A model generated the notes under the pieces. The model did not search any database, was not told the origin of the DNA, and saw nothing but the letters and a program-made list of their open reading frames with translations. Positions 42,596 to 54,619 of a DNA stretch of 64,000 nucleotides are shown in pieces; position 1 is the first letter of the stretch; each line of letters opens with the position of its first letter. The stretch lies in contig CM056381.1 in NCBI GenBank assembly GCA_029718625.1, positions 54,802,157-54,866,156 on the forward strand. Direction: 5' to 3'. A program made the translations under genes and the position numbers. Origin of the DNA: Synaphobranchus kaupii (lineage: Eukaryota; Chordata; Actinopteri; Anguilliformes; Synaphobranchidae).

Positions 42596-43763
42596 AGATG
42601 AGGACTTGAACTTCATTAACTAGGCTAGCATTAACGTCAGCTAATCATGTTCGGGGAGAGTGGAGTAGGCAGCCATTGACAAAATTGGTCCTATTTTGTA
42701 TTATCTGTATAATTTTTAATATATTTTCATATTTTGTAAACAGTTTCAATTTGCACTTAATGCCCTGTTAAAAAAAGTAACATTGGGAATGTTAACATAA
42801 AAGATTTGTATTTGAACTGCAATAAAATGATGATAGATCAATATTTTTCTAATTGTTTTCCTCCATTTTTTCATGAAGGGGTTCTTGTTTAATTTACATA
42901 ATGATTTAATTAATCACGATTAAAAATTAACCCTTTAGATACCAGTTTTGATCATATACCAGTAACTGCTTTTTTGAAAAATACACTATAATTCAATATT
43001 CTAAAAACAAATTTGACTTTATTATTAGTATCATCAGCTGATCCATCTGAATAATAAATGAGAAGATTGATTTTGGTGCATTTTTACTTTTTGTATAATG
43101 TCAGATTGAACAAAAAGGTACGTTGGGACTGTTAACCTACAAGATTTGTACCATAGACTTCCATTATAACCACATTTTTTGACCCCCTCCCCCCTTTAAA
43201 TTAAAGTGAAAAAATTATTTTGCACTAATTGTCCTCTGCATTTGACCCTAAGTCAAATGTAAGTGGTGCCGTGGCAGCCCGGGGACTCCAATTCTGAGGT
43301 GCCTTGATCAAGAGCAATGACAGGAGTATCTGACACCTAACATCCACAACATGCATGTTGTTTTAGGAGTATAATCATTATCTTTATGCTTTAACAATAA
43401 TCAAAAGGGTACAGAGTTGGTCTCCCACCCTCTGCGCCGTTATCAGCAAAAATTATGTCCCCATATGATAAAATCCACCATCCCCCCCTGATTTTTTTTT
43501 ACAACTTGAGTACTGATCACATCACTACACAATTCTTGATTGGCCATGCCAAGAGGTGCAAGGGGAGGGCTTGTGCCAGATAACGAGAACACTGGAGCAT
43601 TCTGAGTTTATAATGCAATTTAAAAAATCTTTTTTTTTTTTTAACAATCTCCTATTTTTAGCACTGGCCCGATCGGGACAGTGAGTAGCTAGTTTTACTG
43701 TGCCGACATGACTTTATACTGGCCCTGGGCCATCGGCCACCGTTATTGTCGAACCCAGCATAA

Positions 43764-44319
43764 GCACTTATTGTATTGATACTTATTTTATTTTAATGAC
43801 GTGAAATATAAGCAATAATGGTGGTTTATCACAGCCCTGTCTAAGGAAAACCGGTGAACGGAAATCTATTGCCTCTTATGGTAAGTCCCCCCCCCCAACA
43901 CTTTAAGCCAAACTGGACGACTTGAAATCAATTCAATTTACATTTGTTGCTCCTGCAGCCAAACTATGAATGGAAACCTCAAACTCTGTTTTATCTTCAT
44001 TAGTGCATGATTCGTGACAACTCTGCCGAATACGGAGTTTCTAAGTGTCACTATTTTCCTGTAGCAAGTCCATTTAAGAGCAACCCCCCACCCAGTCTAT
44101 ACCTACCCATGCGTGACATAGTGGACAATAGCATCTATGCATGAGTTCAAAAATATATTTATTCCTCATATAAAATTAGATTTCCGTCATAGCAACAAGA
44201 TAAACCCAACAATAGCCTGACCGTATGCCAAGAAAGCCGTGAAAAGCCCTGCTCACTCAAATGCAAAATAAACGTGAAATTATTGTCTCATTTACCACGT
44301 CATTCTTTTTATTTTATTT
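43764..44319. other. No recognisable feature
   Basis: AT-rich spacer with a C run at 43889-43897. Nothing supported. Confidence 0.5.
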
Positions 44320-44585
44320 TACCTTTATTTATACAGGGTAGGTTGACTGAGCACACATGCTCTTTTGTAGCAACGCCCTGTTAATGCCCCCCCCCCCCCA
44401 ATTAGTCTAAACCTGCATGTTTTTTGGATTGTGGGAGGAAACCGGAGTACCCGGAGGAAACCCACGCGGACACGGGGAGAACATGCAAACTCCACACAGA
44501 AAGGTCCCATTTCGGATTTGAACCCGGGACCTTCTTGCTGTGAGGCGACAGTGCTATCCACTGCACCACTGTGCCTCCCAATTCT
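44320..44585 (-). repeat. tRNA-derived SINE, minus orientation
   Basis: On the minus strand, GGCACAGTGGTGCAGTGGATAG fits an A box and GGTTCAAATCC a B box, about 30 bases apart. The body CATGTTCTCCCCGTGTCCGC, GTGGGTTTCCTCCGGGTAC is a very widespread fish repeat. The tail ends in a TTTATTTATACAGGG-like word (inverse at 44320-44345). Confidence 0.8.
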
Positions 44586-45759
44586 ACTATGAATATCTGC
44601 TACTAAATATGAAATAAATATACAATCCTAGTTCAGTGGTCATTTATTGTCTGGTACAATCCGTTTGAGAAATATACAACATTTTATACTGCTATTACAC
44701 TATCTGAAACGTCGACCTACGTAATACCCCCAACACTCTGCAAGCCTGTCTCATTCATTACAGTTCATTCTGGTTTAATTGTCAGCTCTTTTATCCAATA
44801 GAGTACATTATAACCTTAGCAATGTCTTATTGGGTGCTTTTTACAATAAATTACATCCCAGCGTAATGGCAGTTTTAATAGACTGGTATTAAGCAAGCTC
44901 TACAGAAAACACATTCCCCGACAGGAGTTTTCCCTTCCCGATATGTAAGTATTACTGCTTTTAATATTCAGTTGGTCTCGCTGGCTGTATATGTACGTTC
45001 GTTTTTCCACTTGAGCACTGTCTTGCCCAATATGATTGATAGGCCTGTTATTTTTGCGTTTTCAGTGCATTTCACATACTGTATTGCAATCGTTTATTTT
45101 ATGTTTGATATAGGCTACCGATTTTCATTGAAGATAGAACATTAGGCAGCATTTTTGCTGATGGTGGAATACTATTTTATTTTCATGTTATCGTACATAA
45201 TATAGGCTATGGCATATATACTTGTCACTTAGGGCATGTAAAATGCTCATTCCAATTTACTGTGCGCTGATATGTGGTAGGCTTTCCTTGAATGGAACAT
45301 TTTAAAAAAACTACAGAAAAATGGAATCCCAGGGCAAAAGTATACATACTGTAGAGTACAGGTAAAAGTGATGTTTTATTGTGGTACAAGAGGGAATGAT
45401 TAGGCTACATATTTAGGTGTATGTAACACTGTGATATCAATGTTTTTATCTTAAACCATCAGAAGGGGCAAATGTATATGCTTTATAATGGACAAAAGTA
45501 TGTAAAAAAAAGTAATGGACATTTTATGATATGCTTTGGATAGGGGTTTGAACCCATAGATATCTACCCCCCTATACTGATGAAAAGATAGTAATTCCCA
45601 CTTGAAAATGATGCAAAAGTGTAATTTTAAGAGCCAAAAATGGATTTGTACTTAAATATATCATTATTTTTTTATTTAGAGCAGTGCACAATTTTGCCAT
45701 TTGGATAGACTTGGATACACTAATGGACAACAGGGTACACTGCCTATATTTTTCATCAT
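44586..45759. other. No recognisable feature
   Basis: About 1.2 kb of AT-rich unique-looking DNA. No coding evidence. Confidence 0.55.
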
Positions 45760-46309
45760 AGATCTATAAGGGGCTGGGTCGGAGGACCAGGCGCGACAGT
45801 AGGGATCAGAAAGTGCTCGGAAGGAGCACCACAAAAACGAAGGAATACTACGTAGGTGGGAAGGCAGAAAACAGAAAAGAAACAGACTCCCTCTCTCACG
45901 CAGTGAGAATACTAGAGGGAGACTGGAAACAAAGGAAGAACGAAAAAACAACTTGCAATAAGGCGGCCGAACTCGTAGACACGAAAGATCACAGCAAGCA
46001 AAAAAAAAAAAAGATGGCGCCAGTGTGGACGGCTGCTGTCGCTTGGTGTCCGACTCAACTTTGCGTTTTTCTTGTTTTTTGTATGTTATGTTCTAGCCAT
46101 TTTTGTTAAAACGCTCAAATTAAGTATGATAGACAGACTCTTCTGGATTTTAGACTCAATTCGCAATCTGGCACTACACCGACGGATTATCTTTCGGCCG
46201 GATTTAACTTACCTTGGCTACCTGGGCAGAAAAGCCGTCGGAGGAAAAGGGAGAATAGAGCCGGGGGCCTGGTCAGGCTGAGGAAGAGACAATATCGTTC
46301 TCCGCTTCC

Positions 46310-47445
46310 TAGCATTCTCCTAGCGAATGTCCAATCTCTGGATGAGCTAAGAACCAGACTGGCCTTCCATCGGGACATTAAGAACTGTAACATCTTTGTT
46401 TTCATGGAGACGTGGCTGGATCCCTCTATCCCTGACTCGGCCATTCTACCTGAGGGACTCTCCATTCATCGGCTGGACAGAACAATAGACTCGGGTAAGC
46501 GCAAGGGAGGTGGCGTTTGTATTATGGTCAACAACCGGTGGTGTGTGGATATACAAATAATATCTATGGGTTGCTCTCGTGATCTTGAACACCTCACGAT
46601 CAAATGCAGACCCTTTTATCTGCCCAGAGAGTTCCCAGCTGTTTTTTATCACTGTTTATATACCCCCACACGCCGACACCACACGGGCACTGGAAGAACT
46701 GTACCGAGTTATCGACCGGCAAGAAACTCTACACCCGGAGGCTGCTTTCATCGTGGCTGGCGATTTTAACAAAGCTAACCTGAAGAAAGTTCTGCCGAAA
46801 TACCATCAACATGTAAAGTTTCCAACGCGCGGTGGAAACATCCTGGATCATGTTTACACTCCGCACAGGCATGCCTACAAAGCCCTCCCCCGCCCAGCCT
46901 TCGGCAAATCAGATCACACCTCTGTCCTGCTGCTGCCAGCCTACAGGCAGAGACTGAAACATGAGCAGCCTGTGATGCGAACAGTACAACGCTGGTCGGA
47001 CCAATCAAATGAGGCCCTGCTTCACTGCTTCCGCATTACGGACTGGGAAGTCTTCCGGACTAGTAACATCAATGATTACACGGAGCACGTAACGGGGTAC
47101 ATTAGCAAATGTATTGACGATGTTGTACCGCGGGTGATTGTACGGACTTATCCCAATCAGAAGCCGTGGGTTAACGGAGAGGTCTGCTCAGCGCTCAGAG
47201 CGCGGACAGCAGCCTTCCACTCTGGAGACATAGGCAAGTACAAGAAAACACGGGACAAGCTTAGAAAGAAAATCAAAACGGCCAAGGGACAATACAGGGA
47301 AAAGGTCATGTTACAGTGGCTCCAACACCAGACACATGTGGAGAGGGCTAAAGACCATCACAGACTACAAGGGAAGGAGTTGCAGTGTGGGGGAGGTGCC
47401 TGCTTCTCTACCAGAGGAGCTGAACTCCTTCTACGCTCGCTTTGA
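46310..47445 (+). pseudogene. LINE endonuclease domain (APE type)
   Basis: Motifs in order: ILLANVQSLDE (metal-binding N), FVFMETWLDPSIPD (E), GGGVCIMVN, then after a frame change near 46640 ITVYIPPHADT, FIVAGDFNKANL (catalytic D and N) and FGKSDHTSVLL (D and H). This is the order of apurinic endonuclease-like LINE nucleases, which nick the target. A linker with a basic [20 protein letters not shown] region follows before the RT. The frame breaks again near 47340. Confidence 0.88.
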
Positions 47446-48882
47446 GAACCAGAACCACACCATGCAGGGGGCTATGCTAGAACAGGATAACTGCCCACTC
47501 CAAATATCTCGGGCAGACGTGTATAAATCCTTTAAAAAGGTAAATACATGCAAAGCCCCTGGACCAGATAAAATCCCGGGGCGTGTTCTTAAAGCATGTG
47601 CATATGACCTGGCAGAAGTCTTCACAGACATCTTCAACCTTTCCCTGCTCCAGTCTGTAGTCCCCACATGTTTCAAGGAATCCACCATCATCCCTGTCCC
47701 TAAGAAACCAAATGTGAGCTGCCTAAATGACTACCGCCCAGTAGCACTCACATCCATTATCATGAAGTACTTTGAGAGGACAGTCAAAGCTCACATCACA
47801 TCCTCCCTGCCCACCACACTAGACCCACTCCAGTTTGCCTACAGGCCAAACAGGTCCACAGCCGATGCAATAGCATTTGCACTGCACACTTCCCTCTCCC
47901 ATCTGGACCAGAGGAACACCTACGTGCGGATGCTGTTCATCGACTACAGCTCAGCTTTTTACACCATAGTGCCATCCAGACTCGTCATGAAGCTCCAAGA
48001 CCTGCGCATCAGTTCCTCCCTGTGCAGCTGGATCCTGGACTTCCTGACGGGCAGACCACAGACGGTACGGATCGGTAATGTCACCTCCTCCACATTGACA
48101 CTCAGCACCGGTTCCCCCCAGGGATGTGTGCTCAGCCCCCTGCTGTACTCATTGTACACCCACGACTGCACGGCCACTCATAGCTCCAACACCGTCATCA
48201 AGTTTGCTGACGATACCACCATCATCGGATGCATCACAGGCGGTGACGAGTCGGCCTATAGAGTAGAGGTGAGAGCAATGACATTGTGGTGTCAGGACAA
48301 CAACCTCCTGCTTAACATCAATAAGACCAAGGAGCTGATCGTGGATTACAGGAGGCTGCAGGGAGAGGGGCACACCCCCATCCACATCGAGGGAACAGCA
48401 GTGGAGAGGGTCAGCTGTTTCAGATTCCTTGGCATTAACATCACGAGGATCTGAGCTGGTCACATCACACAGGTGTGGTCGTGAAGGCAGCGAGACAGCG
48501 GCTTTTCTTCCTCCGGCGGCTGAGGAGGTTCGGCATGGACTCCAGGATACTCACCAACTTCTACAGTTGTACAATCGAGAATATCCTGACTGGTAGCATC
48601 ACGGCCTGGTATGGCAGCTGCACCGCCATCAACCGCAAAGCTCTGCAGAGGGTGGTCAGTTCAGCTCAACGCATCACCAGGACTGAGCTGCCAGCCATCC
48701 AGGACCTCTACAGCCAGTGCTGCAGGAGGAAGGCTCAGCGGATCCTCTCTGACCCCAGCCATCCCAGCTACAGACTTTTTATACTCCTACAGTCTGGCAA
48801 ACGGTACAGGAGCATCCAGTCCCGAACCAGCAGGTTCAGAGACAGTTTCTACCTGCAATCCATCAGGCTACTGAACTGCTGA
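47336..48882 (+). pseudogene. LINE reverse transcriptase
   Basis: Reads [14 protein letters not shown], then [64 protein letters not shown] and the catalytic FADDTTIIG at about 48202-48228. These are the usual RT blocks. A TGA at 48452-48454 and a nearby frame change split off the last part, which holds KAARQRLFFLRRLRRFGM, ITAWYGSC and an RT-downstream domain with a CCRRKAQRIL word. A stop (TGA) follows at about 48880. Inactive because of the breaks. Confidence 0.9.
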
Positions 48883-48901
48883 CATTAACACTTGACACCC
48901 A

Positions 48902-48902
<1 letters not shown>

Positions 48903-48971
<69 letters not shown>
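48903..48971. repeat. (CA)n microsatellite in the LINE 3' UTR
   Basis: An uninterrupted CA run just after the RT stop, within the element. Confidence 0.97.
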
Positions 48972-48973
<2 letters not shown>

Positions 48974-49756
48974 TAGTATTCTGCATACCTGTTTTATTGT
49001 GTGTTTTAGTCTGTTTTATTTAATTACTTACTATGCCCTTTTATGCCATTTCTATTATGTCTATTTATTATGGCCTTAATATTCCCTTTTATGCCCTTAT
49101 TTTAGCATGTAAATTTGAGTTGGCTCTGAGTCCCAAGACTTTCATTACTGATAATGATGTTGCATTGTTATTGAGTATATGACAATAAAATTTAAACTCG
49201 AAACAAGCTCTCAAAAAGAGAGAGGAAATGCAATAAATAAATAACCCTGCATGAGCGAAAAAGGCTCAGAGACTTGAGCGCTTAGAAAATGGAAAAACAA
49301 AGAAAGAACCTCCCTCTCATAAATGAAAGCAGTATTACCGGGAGGTAAAACAGAAACAGTGAAGAGAACGGTCTCAGATTGGAGAGACAGATAACGCAAC
49401 AAAACAAAGACAAAGAGAGAAAGAGAGTAGGAGACGTCCTAACTAACATTCGAAGACATTCTAAGACATTCGAGTCAAGTCCCACGTTGCATCACAATTT
49501 TATGTGAAGGCAAAGTGGTCCAACTCGAGGTGTCTGTCCTGTACCGTACCGGCTTTCTTTGTCAAACAAATGACAACATAGAAGCACAGGAAACAGGAAG
49601 CACAGAGCTTAAATAGGCAACAGGAAACCTAGAACAGGTGCGCTGAATAAGTGCGAAGACCAGGCGAAAACCCGGAACGGATGGTGAAAAATCCGAGTGC
49701 CCTAGAAAAAAACGACCACAGAAATAAAAGGAGGCTGCCAAAACCATGACAAGATC

Positions 49757-52335
49757 TTTAGGACTTCTGCATATCAAGATTTGGCAGACTTGTGGACATG
49801 GAGTTTATGATCTAGGAAATGTATAGATTTACTGTCACTTATGTAGCTCTCAGTATTTTGTTGCAAACTAAAACATTTTTTTTTTGCATTTTTCCAAAGT
49901 TTCTTTGCATTTATGCACTTTATTTGGACTGAAATGATGAAAATTTGTAAATGGTACACCTGTCTTGTTTTATTTGCATTCATAATTATAATTAAAATGT
50001 GCTAATACAGTGAGTGGTCTTGGCACTGTGCAAATACCGTGAGCCTATGTTAATTAAATGGTATAATTTACCTGGAGTTATGTGTTTTTACACTCAGTAG
50101 ACTGGTGATTCATGACGTCCAGAGCCCTGACACTGAAAAGATTTTGCAGGCAAGATGACATAAGTTGCCTAAGTCACAGAAAGCTACTTGGACAGGTGAA
50201 ACGCGTACTTGGTAGTAGGATATTGTTCACTTGCAGAGGTCTCAGTAAAGTTTAACATAAGTAATGTTTTAAAGAGAGTGCACTTGCAAAGCAACAACAT
50301 TTTGTTAAAATGGGGTTTTGTTTTGTTACTGGGATAAACTATCCTGTATGGATTACAAGCAAGCAAGCCTTGGAAGTAAAGCCTCAAAGGGCACCCTAAA
50401 CACTTTTTTTTAGTCATACACTTGCGTGCGTGTGTCCGCTCATCCGTATTGGGGCGTGCGTTGGGTATTGTTTTTCATTCATGACCCTGCCCAGACTTTT
50501 ATAAAATATTCATCAAAATAAGTAGTGTAGCCAGGAAGTCATTTCAGGGATTTCCAGTTTTCCTTGAAGGTGGGGCCTATCTCATAGCAAGGTCATAATC
50601 TACACCGTTTATCTCTGCTGGTACAAAGATTCACACAGAGACAGATTTTGTAATAAAAGCAGTTTCCCTTGGTACTGATCAAACAAACCTCAGCCTAACG
50701 CCATGGTCAGTATAATCAAGACCTGCCTGTTTTGTTCTGAATACAGACCTCCCAAGTAGTAGATAGCATGTATCTCAAGGGAAATTAGTTTTGACGGCTT
50801 GGCACATCTGCATTCTAATAGAAAACCCCACTCCCTTTGCAAACAAAACGTTTGCACAAATTCTAAGAGAAATACATGAGGCTCTTTTTCTGCAGATTTG
50901 TAGTTCAAACAAGACACCCAGTGAGCTCATATTTTGACAGTGAATTAAAAATAACTTCAAATATACTGCCCAGAGTCCAGACATAGGTGCCATAGTGAGC
51001 TTCTATCTTGCTATTATAGTCTTAAGATAGATAGGTAGTTAGCAAAATATAACTATATACTATAAGTTGGCTATCAAATTTTAATGTCAACAGCTAAAAT
51101 GTTTTATAATGCCAGATTCAGGAGCTTTGGAATTTACACCAGAAGAAACCTGTGTGTTCAGCTCATAGTTCTTGCCTAGGGACCTTATCCTCAATTACCT
51201 GAAAATGTGTTGGTGCTTTCAAATGGGATAGGTTTTTCTACAACTATATGCCTGAAAGTTTGAAGCTAAAACTCCTCTGAACATGTATTAGACGTGAGAC
51301 ATCAGAAGATTTACAGCCCTTCCATACAAGCAATTAAATACTTGGAGCCTGGAAAATATGGTGTCATTGTAGATTTTTGTAATATAGTGTCAATAAAATG
51401 AAGTGCATACATCACAGAGTAAAAAGCTTAGAATGGCCTCCAAGAAGTCTGGGTAAGGAGTATTTTATATATAGCACCTAATGACACAGTGTTACAGAGA
51501 CATGTACAGTCTTAAAGTCATTATTTCAGAGGTCATCTGGTCAGCCTCTCCCAGGGTGGAGACCGCATTGCCATGGTCACAGTCCAGTTACTCTGCCCAA
51601 AATGACAGACAGGGATTTCTTCTTTATATTCTGTTAGTGGCGTAAGGTTTGGGTTTAACTGCTGAGAGCCATTCAGAGGTTTATGTGGTTTTAACAGAGA
51701 TTTGGTCACCAGCAGTGGTGTCTGTGTGTTTTTTTAAGCAGACTTCTATGTCATCGTCAGTAGACTGACAAGTGCATTCAGGCCTCATAGCCTTTTTAAA
51801 GAAAGAGTGAAATCCAATGCTCATTTCCCTAAAGTGGACCCCAACCCTGTTCCTGGAGATGTACTGTCTTGTTGGTTTTTATTTGAATCCTAATTTGGCA
51901 CACTTGGTTCTAGTGATCATTACTAGAATGGGGAATGACAGCAAACATAATGACAACAATGTGTAAAATACAAATTTTGGATGTTAGTTTTTGAGGTTAT
52001 CACGTGTCATTACTAATTGGATGTTATTCGACTGACCACGATATTAGAGTAGTTTTTGTCTGGACCCCCGTATATTGGAATTTGTTGCACTTTTGCGAGA
52101 CTCTGTCGACTAACATCAACAACTAACTTACGAGTTAGCTATACTATGTACAACAGAACAAGTAAATGTATAGAAATGAACAGAAAAACACATTGAAGAA
52201 AATGTGCTGGTTTTTATTGAAAATGAAAAGAAAACAGAAAAGCACATGAATGTGTACATTAGCTGCCAACAAGCTGTAGCACCCAAAAATCCAAATTGAT
52301 TAGATTTTTTTATTTTTTATTATTTGTTAACTGAC
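49757..52335. other. Mostly unique DNA with one MITE fragment
   Basis: 51828-51915 (tggaccccaaccctgttcct, ggagatgtactgtc, aatttggcacac) is one half of a common fish MITE; its inverted partner was not seen. The rest is AT-rich with no supported genes; frames such as 50690-50917 lack motifs. Confidence 0.5.
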
Positions 52336-52525
52336 TTAAAGGGATAGTTCACTTTGTTTTTTCATATTATTTCAGTTTAAAAGTTTTTGATTAGCCCACA
52401 CAATTGTGTGTGCAATTAAAGATATTTTAGATATTCAGTCGTTTATGACAACCGACTGACTACAATGGCAAGTATAGGGAATTCAAAGGTTTGTGGACTA
52501 AAGGAAGAAAATGCACAGGAAACCA
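52336..52525. mobile_element. TTAA-bounded MITE end
   Basis: TTAA followed by AGGGATAGTTCACTTTG at 52340, the form of a widespread group of fish MITEs. It runs into Gypsy gag near 52525, so it is a fragment or it truncated the gag. Confidence 0.45.
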
Positions 52526-53098
52526 TGGCATATTCTGTGGCACTACGGGACCCCTGGCGGAGATGGAGCAGGCATTGGGCGGCGTCGCAGCCGCAGACCG
52601 GGTGGTCAAAGACCTTGCGCATCTCCGCCGAGAAGGTTGGGAAATGGATACTGGCGGGCAGCTGATTATCCCACACCGCGGTAACCCAATCCCACGCCCT
52701 GCCTCCCAGAGAGGCCATCACAAAGGCGATCTTGCTCTGGTCTAAACTGTAGGAACTGGGTTGTAGCTTGAACACAAGATCGCACTGCATGAGGAAGCCC
52801 CCACATTTCCCCAAATCGCCCAGGTAGCACTCGGGATGGGGAATGCGGGGCTCTCTGGCCAGGAGGAGCGGCGGGACCGCAGGTTGCACCTTGGGAGCCT
52901 GGACCGGCTGGCCGGTGGGGAGCCTCGGGAGCGGCAGCTGGGTGGTGAGCTATGACATCAGGGGCCTCACTGATTCTCTTAGTCGCCGATGGCATTCAGG
53001 GTCTCCTGGACGTCAACCAGCTGCTGGCTGTGCTGGCAGATGATGGAACCCTGACAGGCGAGGGCATGTTGGAGTTGCTCCGAGTCCACTGGGTCCAT
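52525..53098 (-). pseudogene. Gypsy gag fragment, second family
   Basis: On the minus strand the ATG at 53098 starts MDPVDSEQLQHALACQG, 16 bases after the LTR. TAA after about 39 codons ends that frame. Later parts read ECYLGDLGKCGGFLMQCDLV, SKIAFVMASLGGRAWDWVTA, PTFSAEMRKVFDHPVCG and LRQGSRSATEYA, a sushi-like capsid region. It is truncated at about 52525, and zinc knuckle and pol are missing. The frame changes near 52880. Confidence 0.82.
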
Positions 53099-53103
53099 GC
53101 TAG

Positions 53104-53113
53104 CCAGTTCATT
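53104..53113 (-). promoter_or_regulatory. Putative self-priming primer-binding site, second family
   Basis: On the minus strand, one base (G) after the LTR end, the site reads AATGAACTGG. It can pair with CCAGTTTGTT in this LTR (about 53461-53452) with six Watson-Crick pairs, two G-U pairs and two more pairs. That word is about 30 bases from a TATTTAA (53491-53485). The spacing is as in the first family. Confidence 0.5.
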
Positions 53114-53114
53114 C

Positions 53115-53758
53115 TGTTATGGATTAGAACACTGGTATGGACCCAAATGCAGGACTTGGAGGCAAACTCAGGCAAAAACTCCACACAGAGTAAAATTTAT
53201 TTGAACAAGAACAAAAAGGCAAAGAACAGGGAAGGCTAAGGTGAAGGGCTGGAAACGGGGTTGGCGAAACTAATAGGGCTGGGCAGGTGACGGTGCCGGA
53301 GTGAGCAGGAACGGGAAGCAGGCTAGACGGGCTGGAGCAAGGAAACAAGAACAAACAAACAGGTTAAATGCGAAATACATATAGGCAGATGACCGTAAAG
53401 TAAAGGTAAATGACCGTAAGGTAAAGTCTAGACGGGACTAAGACAATACAACAAACTGGTGAAGAGGCAGTGAAATAAGGTAACTTAAATAAGAAGGGGA
53501 ACAGGTGAAAGGGCTGATTGAATGACTAAAAGGAGTGAGGAATGTGCGGGTACTGATGGGATAATTAAAGTGTGTGTGGAATGTGAGCAGAGGGGGAGAG
53601 TGATTGGCTGAATGATAATGAGGAACAAAAATGGGGAACCACGCCCAGCCTGCACAAACACGGAACAGACAGACAGGGTGAACTGAAAAACATGACATGA
53701 AACAAGAGGAATGGGAAAACAAGAGAAACGAAAGGAAAGGTGGACTGGCGATCTCACA
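53115..53758 (-). repeat. 5' LTR of the second Gypsy family
   Basis: In minus orientation it starts TGTGAGATCGCC near 53758 and ends CATAACA at 53115, directly before the gag leader. The AATAAA-like signal is near 53190 (inverse aaatttatt). No 3' LTR is in the window, so the element is a 5' fragment. Confidence 0.75.
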
Positions 53759-54272
53759 AAAATAAAGACATTCAATAGAATCATTGCATTAATCAAGCTA
53801 ATTAAGTGAATTAAAGTGGAATACAGCCATAATTAAAAATAGCCCCCGCTGTCCCAAGATGTCCAGTGTCATTAAGCAGTCCAACACACAAACTCTGCCT
53901 CCTCGACTTTTCTCCATACACACAGTGTAGCGCCGCGGTCTCTGTATACACTGTCAAAACGGAGCACCGAACTTCAACTCCGGTGAAGAGCGATGGTAAA
54001 CTTTGTTGCTGCAGATCCAACGGACATTCCCGAGCATATGTTGCGAATGCTTCTCCATGGTGATGACCACAAACAAAATTATCCCGACTAGACAATTTGT
54101 CAATATTATCAAAACAAGCAGCAGGAGTGCCCTGAAAAATATCTAGCCTGGTTCCCCATACCACAACAGACACACAGCGCATGAAAAAACCAAAAGACAA
54201 AAGCCAGACACAACAAAACACATTCAAATTAACAAACATGAACACGAGAGACAGCTGGACTACATGTTGCCA
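53759..54272. other. Unidentified, possible repeat
   Basis: Contains a 144-codon minus-strand open frame (54245-53811) without motifs and several polyA-like tracts. It may belong to a retroelement, but I cannot place it. Confidence 0.4.
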
Positions 54273-54619
54273 TTACAGTGACGTCCACGTTATCAGGGGA
54301 GCATGCACCTTGTGCTTTTTTGTGAGGTTCAGAAATTCGATGTTAAAAGAATGGCTGCTGTGGCCATTCAATAGGAGGAGAAAGGGCCTCTTGTCTGCCT
54401 TTTCCAGCTGCTGGACAAACACCTTAACCCACTTCAGAACAGTGTAAAAAGGGGGTAATCCCAAACGCGCTACAAGCCGGCTATATAAAAAAGGACTATA
54501 GGTGCTCAACAAAAGGACCAGCGAACTGAAAGAATACCTAACCCGGACCACTTTGCTAGGACTAACCCGAGATAAGGAAGACTGGAGCACACAGAGCTCA
54601 GAGCAAAAAAAATATTTAA

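Larger units (their letters stand above)
41254..43515. mobile_element. Inner hAT-like element with perfect 8-bp duplication
   Basis: The ends are CAGCACTCGAGATGAGGGGG and, inverted, CAGTACTCAAG followed by a GGGGGGGATGG word. The perfect 8-bp duplication ATCACATC flanks it (41246-41253, 43516-43523). The 2.26-kb body includes a MITE (41593-42377), a (GCTA)n run and a dispersed fish repeat fragment (about 43200-43345, with gtcctctgcatttgaccc and gaggtgccttgatcaag). No transposase was recognised. Confidence 0.85.
39643..43758. mobile_element. Outer hAT-like element carrying nested insertions
   Basis: The left end CAGGGTTCAACGTTAACATT and the right end, read inverted, CTGGGTTCGACAATAACGG agree at most positions. 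Sub-terminal words cactggccc and gccctgggcca lie near both ends, as in a widespread fish hAT group. CATAA occurs directly outside both ends (39638-39642, 43759-43763), a 5-bp duplication. Inside are an inverted-duplication arm (39778-40097), a MITE (40230-41112) and a second hAT (41254-43515). No transposase frame was seen. Confidence 0.65.
46000..49203 (+). mobile_element. L2/Rex1-type LINE, nearly complete, degraded
   Basis: The element has an A-run followed by GATGGCGCCAGTGTGG at its 5' end. An endonuclease region (46310-46970), RT (47500-48450), a C-terminal region to 48882, a (CA)n run and a 3' end with TGACAATAAAATTTAAACTC follow. A CAAGC duplication flanks it (45995-45999, 49204-49208). 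Its single main ORF is broken by several frame changes. I see no separate ORF1. The layout fits L2/Rex1-group non-LTR elements, which insert by target-primed reverse transcription. Confidence 0.9.
45765..49751 (-). mobile_element. Solo LTR, minus orientation, split by a LINE
   Basis: The two pieces are 45765-45999 and 49204-49751. On the minus strand the LTR starts TGTCATGGTTTTGGC and ends CCAGCCCCTTATA, one base off the usual CA. AGATC flanks it on both sides (45760-45764, 49752-49756). The same LTR family is at 36776-37605, plus strand. The LINE at 46000-49203 sits between two copies of CAAGC. Confidence 0.78.
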
